A stretch of 64,000 nucleotides of DNA. It comes from Gari tellinella (lineage: Eukaryota > Mollusca > Bivalvia > Cardiida > Psammobiidae). Both the position numbers and the translations under genes were made by a program. Below the pieces are notes generated by a model, which was given only the letters and a program-made list of their open reading frames with translations, did not search any database and was not told the DNA's origin. Where the stretch lies: contig OV277863.1 in the NCBI GenBank assembly GCA_922989275.2, forward strand, positions 47,908,999-47,972,998. The letters are read 5' to 3'. Of this stretch, positions 63,808-64,000 are shown piece after piece; positions within the stretch are counted from its first letter, which is position 1; each line of letters opens with the position of its first letter.

Positions 63808-64000
63808 CACTGTTTAGGGACAGCTACCATGCTACGTTTTATTGTTGCTCAGTCACACTAAATTTCTATTAACATCTTCCATCATGGCATCCATGACAAT
63901 TGTCAATGACCAATGTTTATGATATATGATTAAAGACGTTACGTACAATTTTACGATGTCACATGATTTTCTAGAGTGAAATTCCCATAGCCTTTTGCTA
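63808..64000. other. No recognisable feature
   Basis: Ends at the window edge without a recognised feature. Confidence 0.35.

Overview
The window reads as a non-coding, AT-rich metazoan chromosome segment, most probably from a bivalve mollusc. The clearest taxonomic hint is the 'AGCTCACCTG...CAGGTGAGC' element with tandem 'gttaacactctag' units (8800-11414, relative at 55445-57185), a repeat type I know from bivalve genomes; this is recognition from memory, not a search. No long ORF, no bacterial-style gene layout and no transposase ORF is visible.

Most recognisable sequence is short non-autonomous DNA elements. I use these labels. P1: ~250 bp, TTAACCC...GGGTTAA ends, central palindrome 'aaagcaggctgaaagtaaag...'; about 47 copies or fragments. 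P2: ~250 bp, TTAACCCTTTGAACCC...GGAAAGAGTTAA, central palindrome 'cagatcagagggctcc'. P3: ~214-260 bp TTAA-flanked relatives of P2 with other palindromes (GACGCCG, GGCCCCAC). C: ~165-210 bp, TACAGTAAAACC...GGTTTTACTGTA ends, palindrome 'gcagaaagctcc'. D: ~180-200 bp, CAGGGCTCCAGATAAG...CTTATCTGGAGCCCTG. F: ~350 bp, TACAG-GCTCCCTCTCTACAAC ends. G: one copy, TACAGTCGAACTTCG ends. H: ~240 bp, GGGCCCGTCTTA ends with CAG duplication. TTAA flanks and CCC ends make P1-P3 candidate piggyBac-type MITEs (inference).

A second layer is 1.75-2.2 kb TIR elements without ORFs but with internal or terminal tandem repeats: 9451-11203 (foldback-like), 14402-16239, 20452-22666, 52084-53859 and 53860-57423. A third is a TTAA-flanked TIR element that contains a pol III-type tRNA-like unit (4666-5206 and 43273-44054); its two copies carry different tRNA-like 5' halves.

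Elements are nested heavily, and in five clear cases the insertion lies at the central TTAA of a host element's hairpin.

The only credible gene is at 45.5-47.5 kb on the plus strand: a TATA-like box, an exon encoding a start Met and signal peptide followed by a GTAAGT donor, and a possible second exon with a good acceptor that stays open only in the phase the first exon demands. Together they would encode a 61-residue secreted peptide. The first exon is moderately supported, the second tentative.
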